DNA of 64,000 nt from assembly GCF_047600445.1 (NCBI RefSeq), contig NZ_JASGKT010000002.1, forward strand, positions 2,046,001-2,110,000, in the 5' to 3' direction. The notes beneath the pieces are model-generated. The model did no database searches. It was given only the letters and a program-made list of their open reading frames with translations, and was not told where the DNA came from. Origin of the DNA: Piscinibacter sp047600445 (lineage in GTDB: Bacteria > Pseudomonadota > Gammaproteobacteria > Burkholderiales > Burkholderiaceae_C). The position numbers were made by a program, and so were the translations under genes. This document shows positions 50,050 to 58,100 of this stretch, in pieces; the stretch's first letter is position 1; each line of letters begins with the position of its first letter.

Positions 50050-51317
50050 GCGGCCTTCCTCGCCGGCAGGCCCGCCAGCATCCGTCCGGCGAGGGCCGCG
50101 ACGGTGGGCAGCGCATCGGGCCGCGCGGCGCGCAGCGGCACCAGCACCGTGCCGTCGGTGCGGAAGACGTGGCCGGCCGAGCCGATGCCGGGCGTGCTGA
50201 CGGCGATGAAGACGCTGCCGGCGCGCCGCACGCGCGGCGCCAGCGCCGGATGGCCGAGCACGATCAGCGGCAGGCCCTGGTCGGGCGGCGCCGCGTCGGC
50301 GTCGAAGGCCGACACCCACAGCAGCGCATCGACGGCGCCCTGCCCGATCAGCCGCAGGCCGCCGTAGCGCAGCGGCTCATGCTCCAGCCCGCGCGGCCCG
50401 GCGCGCGAGCGCAGCGGCAGGCCCGACAGCCACGCGAACACCTGGTTGGCCGTGCCCGCGCCGTTGCCGCCGGCGATCCACAGCGCGGCGGCGCGCGTCG
50501 TGCGGTTGAGCGTGTTGACCGTGCGGTGCAGCGTCTCGACGATCAGCGCGCCCTGCGCCGGCAGCAGCGCCGGGGTACCCACCAGCACGGCGTAGCGCGC
50601 GGCGTGCAGGCGATCGGCGAGTGCACGCAGCGGCTCGGCAAGGTTTGCCGACGCCATCGCCGGGCGCTGCGCCACCAATGCGTCGAGCAGCGACACGGTG
50701 TCGAACAGATCGCCTTGCAGCGCAATGGATTCCACCGTCACGCCCGAGCCGGACGACGCCGCCCAGTTCGCCAGCACCGCCTCGTCGCCCTCGCACGGGC
50801 CGAGCACGACGACGTGGCGCTGCGGCACCTGCGGGTCGCCTATGCCCAGCCGCTCGCGGATTCCCGAGGCCAGCGCGAGCGGCAGGCCGCCGACGAACAC
50901 GATCACATCGGCGCGCGTGCGCACCTCGGCCAGCGTGGCGGTGAACTGGCCGCGATCCTGCAGCGCGCGCAGGCCGTGCATCAGCGCCTCGCCGGGCGCG
51001 GCGTCGCAGATCGCGCCGCTCGCGCAGGCCAGCGGGTAGAGCGCACGGGCGCCGGCCACGTCGGTGGCGAGGTTGGCGAACAGCGGCTGGCGGCTGGCGG
51101 CGAGCATGCGCGCCGCAGCGGCCACGGCTTCGTCCACCGTCGCCGCCCGGCCGTCGATCTCGGCCAGCGGCGCCGGCGGCGCGCTGCTGAAGCTGGCCAG
51201 CGCGCGGCGCGCCCGGGCGCAGTCGCCGGCTGCCAGTTCGAGCGGCTGCGCGCCGCTGCCGACACGCAGCTCCAGGTGATCGCAGGCCAGCGGGCAGAAC
51301 GGGCAGGTCCAGGTCAT
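50046..51317 (-). CDS. fhcB: Formyltransferase/hydrolase complex subunit B
   Basis: The product is 423 aa, a shortened homologue of the molybdopterin subunit FwdB/FmdB. The N-terminal MTWTCPFCPLACDHLELRV keeps a C-x2-C-x3-C pattern. Methylotroph FhcB is known to have lost formate-dehydrogenase activity and to serve structurally and in methylofuran binding. It is the first gene of fhcB-A-D-C-fae2. No ribosome site precedes the ATG, and a sigma54-like promoter match ends only 15 bp before it. Confidence 0.92.
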   Translation of the reverse strand: MTWTCPFCPLACDHLELRVGSGAQPLELAAGDCARARRALASFSSAPPAPLAEIDGRAATVDEAVAAAARMLAASRQPLFANLATDVAGARALYPLACASGAICDAAPGEALMHGLRALQDRGQFTATLAEVRTRADVIVFVGGLPLALASGIRERLGIGDPQVPQRHVVVLGPCEGDEAVLANWAASSGSGVTVESIALQGDLFDTVSLLDALVAQRPAMASANLAEPLRALADRLHAARYAVLVGTPALLPAQGALIVETLHRTVNTLNRTTRAAALWIAGGNGAGTANQVFAWLSGLPLRSRAGPRGLEHEPLRYGGLRLIGQGAVDALLWVSAFDADAAPPDQGLPLIVLGHPALAPRVRRAGSVFIAVSTPGIGSAGHVFRTDGTVLVPLRAARPDALPTVAALAGRMLAGLPARKAA

Positions 51318-51331
51318 GGAAGCTTCGTCAC

Positions 51332-51346
51332 GCAAGCGATGTGCCA
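51332..51346 (-). promoter_or_regulatory. Sigma54-type promoter-like sequence before fhcB
   Basis: On the minus strand the sequence reads TGGCACATCGCTTGC, with GG and GC separated by 10 bp exactly as in -24/-12 promoters. Transcription would begin near 51320, only about three bases before the fhcB ATG, so the message would be almost leaderless. A sigma54-dependent activator is encoded at 58033-60072 in the same island. The match may still be chance. Confidence 0.35.
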
Positions 51347-51370
51347 TTCGGCGGCGCCACGCCGCGCCCG

Positions 51371-51390
51371 GCGCCGCGCCGGCGCGGCGC
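51371..51390. repeat. Perfect 20-bp palindrome upstream of fhcB
   Basis: GCGCCGCGCC is followed directly by its reverse complement GGCGCGGCGC. It lies in the 187-bp gap between the hisA-like gene and fhcB. It may fold as a hairpin or act as a binding site; the GC-rich background makes function uncertain. Confidence 0.45.
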
Positions 51391-51504
51391 AGCCTGCGCG
51401 GCCAAAACTGCCACACAGTGTTTCGGAATCGTCGGCCGGCGGGCGCCGCACCCCCCGCCCGGCGGTGGCACGAATCGTGATGGTGCTGCGCTCATGGCTC
51501 TTCG

Positions 51505-52209
51505 TCATGCCCGCGCCGCGGCTGGCAGCCGCCCATCGTGCAGTGCGCTCGCCACCAGCCAGGCGTGGGCGCCGGCGGCGCGCGCGGCATCGAGGTCGTG
51601 TTCGTCGCGGATGCCGCCGGCGCCGACCAGCCGCGTCGCCGGCGACTTCGCCTGCACCTCGCGCAGCGTCGCCAGATCCGGCCCGGCGGCGGCGCCGACG
51701 CGTTCCAGCGTCATCACGATCACGCGGCTGGGCCACAGCATGGGCGACTCCCAGGCGCCGGCGGCGTCGAGCCGGCGGCCGTCGCGACGGTCGAGCGAGA
51801 GCACGCCGGCCTCGCGGCCAGCGCCGCACGCGGCGAGCGCCTCGCGCGAGCGCAGCGATTCGCTGGCAAAAACCGGCACGACGCGTTCGGCGCCCGGCCC
51901 GATGCGCTCGCGCAGCGCCTCGGCCGCCGCCCGGTCGGCGAAGCCGGCATCGAGCCAGAGTTCCAGTTCGGGCATCGCGCGCAGGATGCGCCGCAGCGCC
52001 GCCACCTGCGCCTGGCCGCCGGTCAGCGCATCGAGGTCGGCGGCGTACAGCCGCGTCGACGCGCAATGCGCGCACAGCGCGCGCGCCACGGCCAGCGGCT
52101 CGCTGCCCTCGCACAGCGTCGAGACCACCGGCTTGTACGATGCGCGTTCGCCGCGCAGCGCACGCACCGCGTGGCCACGCATCAGGTCGATCACGGGAAT
52201 CAGCAGCAT
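51505..52209 (-). CDS. HisA-like TIM-barrel protein of the H4MPT/methylofuran island
   Basis: The product is 234 aa. It resembles the HisA/HisF-related family of archaea and methylotrophs: LLIPVIDLMRGHAVRALRGERASYKPV at the start, YAADLDALTGG, and LVGAGGIRDEHDLDAARAAGAHAWLVASALHDG at the phosphate-binding end. True HisA isomerises a histidine intermediate, but the location between fhcB and mfn genes points to cofactor biosynthesis; the exact reaction is unknown. It is divergent from mfnD, with only 12 bp between the start codons. Confidence 0.85.
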   Translation of the reverse strand: MLLIPVIDLMRGHAVRALRGERASYKPVVSTLCEGSEPLAVARALCAHCASTRLYAADLDALTGGQAQVAALRRILRAMPELELWLDAGFADRAAAEALRERIGPGAERVVPVFASESLRSREALAACGAGREAGVLSLDRRDGRRLDAAGAWESPMLWPSRVIVMTLERVGAAAGPDLATLREVQAKSPATRLVGAGGIRDEHDLDAARAAGAHAWLVASALHDGRLPAAARA

Positions 52210-52221
52210 GAAGGTGCCGGA

Positions 52222-53175
52222 ATGAGGCGGGTGTTCGTCTACGAGTATCTCAGCGGCGGCGGCCTGGTCGACGGCGACGCCCAGGCCAGCGCCGAGTTGC
52301 TGCCGCAAGGCCTGGCGATGCGCGATGCGCTGGTGGCCGAGCTGCTGGACAGCGGCGATTTTGCGGTCAGCGCTGCCACCTGCGAACGCGCCGCCGCGCC
52401 GCCGGCCGGCGCCGTGGCCGTGACGGCGCGCGACGGCGAGACGCCGCTGGCCTTTGCCACGCGGCTGGCCGCGCAGCACGACGCCGCGCTGGTGGTCGCC
52501 CCGGAGAGCGACGGCTGCCTGGCCGCCTTCGAGCGCGCCATCGGCGCGCCGCGCTGGCGGGGCTGCGACGCGCGCAGCATCGCGATCGCCTCCAGCAAGA
52601 CCGCGACGCTGCGCCACCTCGCGGCGCACGGCATCGTCACGCCGCTGGCGTTCGCGCACGAGGCGCAGCGCTGGGTCGTCAAGCCCGACGACGGCGCCGG
52701 CAGCGTCGCCACGCGGGTGCACGCCAACCGCCTGGCCGCCGAAGCCGACCTGGCCGGGCGCGAGGCGCGCGGCGCGAGCGCCTGCCTGGAACCGTGGGTG
52801 GATGGCGAGCCGGCCAGCCTGTCGCTGCTGTGCGGACACGGCGGCCACGCCGAGCTGCTGAGCGTGAACCGCCAACGCATCGCCGCGCTGCCCGACGGCA
52901 CGCTGCGCTACGACGGCGTCGAGATCGACGTGCTGCCGCGCGCCGCGCCGGCATGGCAGGCGCTGGCGGCGCTGGCCGGGCGCGTCGTCGCCGCCCTGCC
53001 CGGCCTGCACGGGCTGGTCGGCGTCGACTTCATCGCCAGCGCCTACCACGGCCCGGTTGTCATTGAGGTCAACCCGCGCCCCACCTGCGCCTGCGTCGGC
53101 CTGTCCGCGCGGCTGCAACGCAAGCTCGCGCGCGAGTGGCTCGCCCTGTCGCCGCGCGAGACCAGCCATGCCTGA
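52222..53175 (+). CDS. mfnD: ATP-grasp ligase, probable tyramine-L-glutamate ligase (methylofuran biosynthesis)
   Basis: The product is 317 aa. The N-terminus RRVFVYEYLSGGGL is typical of the family. The ATP-grasp core is visible as RWVVKPDDGAGSVATRV, ACLEPWVDGEPASLSLLCG, LVGVDFIAS and VIEVNPRPTCACVGLS. MfnD joins glutamate to tyramine in methanofuran synthesis, and methylotroph homologues occur in clusters like this. It overlaps mfnF by 8 bp. The ATG at 52222 was chosen over longer upstream frames that run antisense through the hisA-like gene. Confidence 0.85.
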   Translation: MRRVFVYEYLSGGGLVDGDAQASAELLPQGLAMRDALVAELLDSGDFAVSAATCERAAAPPAGAVAVTARDGETPLAFATRLAAQHDAALVVAPESDGCLAAFERAIGAPRWRGCDARSIAIASSKTATLRHLAAHGIVTPLAFAHEAQRWVVKPDDGAGSVATRVHANRLAAEADLAGREARGASACLEPWVDGEPASLSLLCGHGGHAELLSVNRQRIAALPDGTLRYDGVEIDVLPRAAPAWQALAALAGRVVAALPGLHGLVGVDFIASAYHGPVVIEVNPRPTCACVGLSARLQRKLAREWLALSPRETSHA

Positions 53176-54244
53176 ACGCGGCGTGATCGGCTGGGACATC
53201 GGCGGCGCGCACGTCAAGGCGGCACGCTGGCAGGGCGGCGCGATCGTCGACGCGGTGCAATGGCCCTGCCCGCTGTGGCAGGGCATGGACCGGCTCGACG
53301 CCGCGCTCGACGCGGCCCGCGCGCGCTGGCCCGACCTCGCCGCCCAGGCGCAGGCGGTGACCATGACCGGCGAGATGGTCGACCTGTTCGAACACCGCGA
53401 GCAGGGCGTGGCGCGCATCGCCGCGCGGCTGGCCGAGGCGCTGCCGGCGCCGCGCTTCTTCGCCGGCACGGGCTGGCCCGCGGCCCACGAAGCCGCCGCG
53501 CACTGGCAGCGCATCGCCTCGGCCAACTGGCTCGCCACCGCGCGCCACGCCGCGCGCGCGCTGCCGGCGGACGATGGCCTGCTGCTCGACATCGGCAGCA
53601 CCACCACCGACCTGGTCGCGCTGCGCCGCGGCCACGTGCTCGGCGAGAACGGCACCGACGCGCAGCGCCTGGCCAGCGGCGAGCTGGTCTACCTCGGCGT
53701 GGTTCGCACGCCGCTGTGCGCGCTGGCGCGGCGCATCGCGTGGCGCGGCCGGCCGCACAACGTGATGAACGAGTTCTTCGCGACCACGGCCGACGTCTAC
53801 CGCCTGAGCGGCGAGCTCGACCCCGAGCACGACCAGCACCCGAGCGCCGACAACGCGCCCAAGGACGCGCACCACACGCGCGCGCGGCTGGCGCGCATGA
53901 TCGGCCTGGACGAGCGCGACGGCAGCGCCGCGCAGTGGGCCGAGTTCGCCGCCGCGTGGCGCGCGGCGCAGCTCGCCGAGTGGCACGAGCAGTTGCGGCG
54001 CGTGATCGCGCTGCACGACCTGCGCCCCGGCGCCACGCTGGTGGCGGCCGGCTGCGGCGCCTTCCTCGCCGGCGAGTTGCTGCCGCCCGGCTGGCGGCTC
54101 GCGCACTACGCCGACGCGGTGGCGCGCGTGGCCGGCGGCGACGCCGCGCTGCGTCGCTGGGTGCAGGTGGGCGCGCCGGCCGCCGCGGTGGCGTCGCTGT
54201 ATGCCGAACGGATCGCCGAGGAAGCCGCCCCATGTGGGTCGTGA
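53168..54244 (+). CDS. mfnF: MfnF-like protein, hydantoinase/oxoprolinase (ASKHA) fold
   Basis: The product is 358 aa, of the H4MPT-linked C1-pathway hydantoinase-like family. Phosphate-binding motifs of the actin-like fold are VIGWDIGGAHVKAARW at the N-terminus and LLLDIGSTTTDLVALRRG near the middle. GRPHNVMNEFFATTADVYRLSGEL is a family block. The homologue joins the furan and tyramine-glutamate parts of methanofuran. It overlaps mfnD by 8 bp and mfnE by 13 bp. Confidence 0.85.
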   Translation: MPERGVIGWDIGGAHVKAARWQGGAIVDAVQWPCPLWQGMDRLDAALDAARARWPDLAAQAQAVTMTGEMVDLFEHREQGVARIAARLAEALPAPRFFAGTGWPAAHEAAAHWQRIASANWLATARHAARALPADDGLLLDIGSTTTDLVALRRGHVLGENGTDAQRLASGELVYLGVVRTPLCALARRIAWRGRPHNVMNEFFATTADVYRLSGELDPEHDQHPSADNAPKDAHHTRARLARMIGLDERDGSAAQWAEFAAAWRAAQLAEWHEQLRRVIALHDLRPGATLVAAGCGAFLAGELLPPGWRLAHYADAVARVAGGDAALRRWVQVGAPAAAVASLYAERIAEEAAPCGS

Positions 54245-54828
54245 AGATCGGCGGCAGCCTCAACCACGACCCGCTGCTGCCGCAGTGGCTGGCGCTGCTG
54301 GCGCAGCTCGGCGGCGGGCGCGTGACGCTGGTGTGCGGCGGCGGCAGCTTCGCCGACGAGGTGCGGCGCACGCAGTCGCACTGGCGCTTCGACGACCTGG
54401 CCGCGCACAACATGGCGGTGCTGGCGATGACGCAGAGCGCCTACCTGGCGCACGCGCTGCAGCCGGCGCTGCGGCTGGCGCGCGACCAGAGCGAGATCCG
54501 CGCGGTGCTGCGCGGCGGCCAGGTCGCGCTGTGGCTGCCCTGCGACTGGCTGCGCGAGCGCGGCGGCGCCGACACCGGCTGGGACACCAGCTCGGACAGC
54601 ATCGCGCTCGATCTGGCGCGCCAGCTCAACGCCGAGCGGCTGGTGGTGGTGAAGTCCTGCACGATCGCTCCGCACGCGAGCCTGGCCGAGCTGGGCCACG
54701 CCGGCGTGCTCGATGCGCGTTTCGCCGCCACCGCCGCCGGCGCGAATTTCCCGATCGACCTGGTTCACCGCGCCGAGCTGGCGCGCATGCGCTCGCTGCT
54801 GATCGGCGAGCCGCGGCCGCCGGCCTGA
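54232..54828 (+). CDS. mfnE: MfnE-like kinase, amino-acid-kinase fold
   Basis: The product is 198 aa. The amino-acid-kinase signature is clear: VVKIGGSL at residues 3-10, TLVCGGGSFADEVR, and DTSSDSIALDLARQLNAERLVVVKSC. In methanofuran synthesis MfnE phosphorylates the aminomethylfuran phosphate intermediate. The start overlaps mfnF by 13 bp. Its last 64 bp overlap the end of convergent mfnB. Confidence 0.85.
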   Translation: MWVVKIGGSLNHDPLLPQWLALLAQLGGGRVTLVCGGGSFADEVRRTQSHWRFDDLAAHNMAVLAMTQSAYLAHALQPALRLARDQSEIRAVLRGGQVALWLPCDWLRERGGADTGWDTSSDSIALDLARQLNAERLVVVKSCTIAPHASLAELGHAGVLDARFAATAAGANFPIDLVHRAELARMRSLLIGEPRPPA

Positions 54829-55511
54829 GCGCCGCGCATCGCCGCGGCCAGGGTTTGCAGCCGCCCGGCATCGAGCGCGGCGCCGCGCTCGCCGCCGGCG
54901 CATACCGCGCCGCGGAAGCCGGCGAAGTCGGGCGCCAGCGCTGCGATGCGTCCGGCCTGTTCGCGGCGCAGCGCGCCGGCCAGGCCCACCATCACGCCCG
55001 CCGCGCGCGCCGTCGCGACGAAGCGTGCGATCGCCGCCGCCGGCAGGGCGTCGAACAGGCTGCCGCCGCGCTTGTCGGCGGTGTCGAGCATCACGCCGGC
55101 GAAGCCCAGCCCGAGCGCCAGCGCGACGGCGCGTTCGTCGAGCCCGCGGTCGGCGATGAACACCGGTACCAGCGGCGTTCCGCTGCGCGCCAGCGCGCGC
55201 AGCAGCGCGCCGGCGCCCGGGCCGCGCTCGATGCCGACCTTGACGATGTCCACGCCGCAGGCGGCGACGCGCCGCACGCGCGCCAGGATCTCGGCCTGCT
55301 CGCCCGGCGCCAGGTCGCCGATCGTCGCGCTCACCGGCTGGGCATGGCCGTGCGCGCGCAGCGCCGGCACGATGGCGCGCAGCGTGTCTTCGGGCAGGCC
55401 GCCGAGCGCGCCTCGCGCCGGCTCCTTCAGGTCGATGAAGTCGGCGCCGCCGCGCGCGGCCAGCAGCGCCTCGGCGACGCTGCGCACGCTGACCAGCAGC
55501 CGCACGCTCAT
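54765..55511 (-). CDS. mfnB: (5-formylfuran-3-yl)methyl phosphate synthase
   Basis: The product is 248 aa, a TIM-barrel of the former DUF556 family. Diagnostic blocks are LLVSVRSVAEALLAARGGADFIDLKEPARGALGG with the catalytic Lys in DLKEP, DIVKVGIERG and GVMLDTADK. It makes the furan ring of methylofuran from glyceraldehyde-3-phosphate. The C-terminal tail of about 15 residues beyond the barrel is encoded antisense to the end of mfnE. Its start overlaps the DUF447 stop by 4 bp. Confidence 0.9.
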   Translation of the reverse strand: MSVRLLVSVRSVAEALLAARGGADFIDLKEPARGALGGLPEDTLRAIVPALRAHGHAQPVSATIGDLAPGEQAEILARVRRVAACGVDIVKVGIERGPGAGALLRALARSGTPLVPVFIADRGLDERAVALALGLGFAGVMLDTADKRGGSLFDALPAAAIARFVATARAAGVMVGLAGALRREQAGRIAALAPDFAGFRGAVCAGGERGAALDAGRLQTLAAAMRGAQAGGRGSPISSERMRASSAR

Positions 55512-56083
55512 CGCGACGCCGCCTTCGCGCGATGCGCCGCCACGGCGTCCTGCAGCCAGCCCCAGGCCTCGTGTTCGCCCGGTCCGGCGGTCTTGTCGAT
55601 GGCGATGCGCAGGTAGGCCATCTCGGCGTCGATCTTGTCCATCGGCAGCATGTGCAGCCGGCTGACCAGCACCGCGCCCTCCACCACCGCGGCCTGCGCG
55701 CGGTTCAGGCCCATGAAGCCCGCGTGGCCGGCCTCGTGCACGCGCGCCATGCGCAGCACCGGCCGCAGCGCGTCGTCGAGATGCTCGTCCAGGCTCAGCT
55801 CGACGTGGTGCAGCGCGCACGCCAGGCGCTGCCCGGCGATCTTCTCGGCGGCCAGCAGCGGCCACGCGCGCCGGCCCGTGACGCAGCCGGCGAACACGCG
55901 CGTGTCGGTCAGCAGGTTGAGCACCGCGTGCCGCGTCGCGACGATGTTGGCCAGCGTGGTGGACGGCTTGAAGGGCATCAGCACCACGCGAGCGCCCTGG
56001 TAGCGCACGCCCATCGGCGCGACGTGCGCCACGCCCTCGGGCGACTGCGTGGTGACCACGGTTTCGAAGATCTGGTCGTTCAT
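55508..56083 (-). CDS. DUF447 family protein of the H4MPT island
   Basis: The product is 191 aa with a flavin-reductase-like split beta-barrel (VTTQSPEGVAHVAPMGVRYQGARVVLMPFKPSTTLANI). It then has HEAGHAGFMGLNRAQAAVVEGAVLVSRL. DUF447 proteins occur in methanogens and in H4MPT-using methylotrophs, where the function is unassigned. The start overlaps the DHPS-like stop by 4 bp and the stop overlaps mfnB, so all three are coupled. Flavin binding is inferred from the fold. Confidence 0.85.
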   Translation of the reverse strand: MNDQIFETVVTTQSPEGVAHVAPMGVRYQGARVVLMPFKPSTTLANIVATRHAVLNLLTDTRVFAGCVTGRRAWPLLAAEKIAGQRLACALHHVELSLDEHLDDALRPVLRMARVHEAGHAGFMGLNRAQAAVVEGAVLVSRLHMLPMDKIDAEMAYLRIAIDKTAGPGEHEAWGWLQDAVAAHRAKAASR

Positions 56084-57471
56084 TTGTTCTCCGGCGCGGA
56101 GCGCGTCGTGCCCGGCGCGCACCAGGCGTCGAGGTTCTCGGCCTCGCGCTCGACCGCGCAGCCCCAGTCGAGCGGCTGGTCCTGCACGTAGCGCTTGCCC
56201 AGGCGCCAGGCGATCTCGGCGTGCGCCAGCTCCACGCCCATGTAGAAGGCGTGCGCGGCGTCGCCCTCCAGGCCGAGGCGCGGCCACAGGTCGAAAGCCC
56301 GGGTGCCGTGGCGGATGCCGTCGCGGTTGTAGACATGCAGGCCGTCATGGGCCACCTGCACGCGGAAGTTCGGGTCCCTCACCTGCGCCGCGGTGGCGGC
56401 GATCTCGTCGGGCGTGTCGGGGAACGGGTGCTTGTCGTGCGCCGTCATCAGCGCGCCGCTCATGCCCTTGGGCAGCGAACGGTTGCGCACCGCCGCGTGC
56501 ATGATGCGGCGCGCCCAGTCGGCCTCGCGCACCGCGCGGCGCGCGTGCGCGCTGACCTGCGTGGTCAGCACCGCCGCGATGTTCAGCTCGGCGCCGATGC
56601 CGAACAGCAGCGCGTTGATGCCGCTGGTGTCGGCCTCGGTCAGCTCGGTGAGGTTGCCCACGCCCATCATGATCGGCGCCTCGGGGTAGCGCGCGCGCAG
56701 CGCGTGGTAGCGCAGCAGCGAGGCGGTGAAGCCGAACGGGATCGGATCGAGGATGGGGTCGGCGAGGAAGGCGCGGCCCTTCGCGGCGAGCGCGTCGATC
56801 GCGGCGTACAGCGAGGCCTCGTCCTGCGGCGTCTTCGCGATCAGGATCGGCGTGCTCGCCACCTCGTCGGCGAGCCACAGCGTGTCGAGCGTGAGGCTGA
56901 GCAGGTAATCGGCGCCGGCGCGCCCGCCGCGCAGCAGCTCCTGCGCGTCGACCGAATCGACGCTGACCGCGAAGCCGGCCTGCTTCAAGGCGCGCACGCC
57001 GTCTTCGAGGTGCGGGAACGGTGTCTCGGGCAGGCAGCCGAGGTCGATCACGTCGGCGCCGTCGCGTGCGAGCGCCTGGGCGCGCGCGACGATCGCGTCG
57101 ACCGACAGGCGCGGCGCGTCGACGATCTCGGCGAAGATCGCCACCTCGTACTCGCTCAGGTCCACCGGCTTGGCGGCGCGGTTGAAGAAGCGCGGCAGGT
57201 CCTTCAGTTCCTCGGGCCCGCGCTGTACCGGGACGCCGAAGTGTTCCGACAGCGCCGCCACGTCGCCGCGGCAGCGGCCGGGCACGATGATGCGGTCGGC
57301 CCGCACCGGCGGCTCGACGCGGCGGCGGATCATGTCGGCCGTCATCAGCGCGGCGACCTGCAGGCCGATCTCGCGCACCTCGTGCGTGAAGGGTGCGTCG
57401 GCGATGTTCGCCAGCACCTTCTCGAGCTGCGGCTGCGCGAGCCTGCCGGTCAGGAAGACGATGTGTTCCAT
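56080..57471 (-). CDS. Dihydropteroate-synthase-related protein (archaeal type)
   Basis: The product is 463 aa. After an N-terminal segment of about 135 residues comes a TIM-barrel related to dihydropteroate synthase: ALARDGADVIDLGCLPETPFP, VSVDSVDAQELLRGGRAGADYLLSL and IMMGVGNLTELTEADTSGINALL. This class joins the pterin with an aminobenzene unit in H4MPT synthesis in archaea. Here it probably makes the dihydromethanopterin precursor. It overlaps the 5' end of DUF447 by 4 bp and the end of the flavoprotein gene by 22 bp. Confidence 0.87.
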   Translation of the reverse strand: MEHIVFLTGRLAQPQLEKVLANIADAPFTHEVREIGLQVAALMTADMIRRRVEPPVRADRIIVPGRCRGDVAALSEHFGVPVQRGPEELKDLPRFFNRAAKPVDLSEYEVAIFAEIVDAPRLSVDAIVARAQALARDGADVIDLGCLPETPFPHLEDGVRALKQAGFAVSVDSVDAQELLRGGRAGADYLLSLTLDTLWLADEVASTPILIAKTPQDEASLYAAIDALAAKGRAFLADPILDPIPFGFTASLLRYHALRARYPEAPIMMGVGNLTELTEADTSGINALLFGIGAELNIAAVLTTQVSAHARRAVREADWARRIMHAAVRNRSLPKGMSGALMTAHDKHPFPDTPDEIAATAAQVRDPNFRVQVAHDGLHVYNRDGIRHGTRAFDLWPRLGLEGDAAHAFYMGVELAHAEIAWRLGKRYVQDQPLDWGCAVEREAENLDAWCAPGTTRSAPENK

Positions 57472-58100
57472 GCGAGGCGCAGCGCATCGAGGCGCCGTTG
57501 CAGCGCCGCTTCGAGTTCATCCGGCGAGCTGACGACCTCGCAGAAGTCGACCGCGCGCAGGCGCTCGACGTTGTCGAGTTCGAGCCGGCGCGGCCGCAGC
57601 GTCACCCAGTCGTGCGGCGATCGGGTCACCACCACCGGCTCGGTATCGCACGCGAACACGATGCCGGGGATGGCGAGCTTGCCGGCCTGCGCGAACATGT
57701 TGGTCGGCAGCGTGTCGCTGATGCCCACGACGCACTTGGCCACCGTGTTGCTCGTCGCCGGCGCGATCACCACCGTGTGGTAGATGTCGTCGTAGAGCAT
57801 GCCCACCGGCACCGCGCTGGCGGTCTTGTCGCGCACCAGGCGGAAGCCGGGGCCGAAGCGCGGCTTCAGTTCCTCGGGCCGCATGCCGTAGATGTTGAGC
57901 ACTTCCTCGGCGGCATCCGACAGGAACAGGTCGAGATCCGGCAGGCGCCGCGCCAGCGCCATCGACTCATCCAGGAAATGGCCGGAACCGGTGATGCACC
58001 AGGCGAAGCGCGAGCGCTTCGCGAAATCTGGCTCACTCGGGGTGACTGACCTCGATGTGGAGCTTGTGGAGCTTGCGGTAGAGGGTGTTTCGGCTGACAT
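57450..58100 (-). CDS. afpA: Archaeal-type flavoprotein, probable dihydromethanopterin reductase (AfpA/DmrB-like)
   Basis: The product is 216 aa if translation starts at the only in-frame ATG (58100). The conserved family start lies at about residue 31 (RFAWCITGSGHFLDESMALARR). IAPATSNTVAKCVVGISDTLPTNMFAQAG is the flavin-binding block of the flavoprotein superfamily. It may reduce dihydromethanopterin to H4MPT. The first 20 or so residues (Ser/Thr-rich) are encoded within the last 68 bp of the upstream regulator gene. No ATG, GTG or TTG occurs between that ATG and the conserved region. Confidence 0.87.
   Translation of the reverse strand: MSAETPSTASSTSSTSRSVTPSEPDFAKRSRFAWCITGSGHFLDESMALARRLPDLDLFLSDAAEEVLNIYGMRPEELKPRFGPGFRLVRDKTASAVPVGMLYDDIYHTVVIAPATSNTVAKCVVGISDTLPTNMFAQAGKLAIPGIVFACDTEPVVVTRSPHDWVTLRPRRLELDNVERLRAVDFCEVVSSPDELEAALQRRLDALRLAWNTSSS

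Noticed and set aside
51314..51508. The 64-codon frame between the hisA-like gene and fhcB as a firm gene call
   Set aside because: The overlaps at both ends are suggestive, but a second minus-strand frame is also open there, composition is Arg/Ala-rich and no family is recognised; kept only as a finding.
51505..53655. A 716-codon minus frame joining the hisA-like gene with DNA opposite mfnD and mfnF
   Set aside because: Only its last 234 codons resemble a protein family; the rest is antisense to mfnD and mfnF, so the gene was trimmed to the ATG at 52209.
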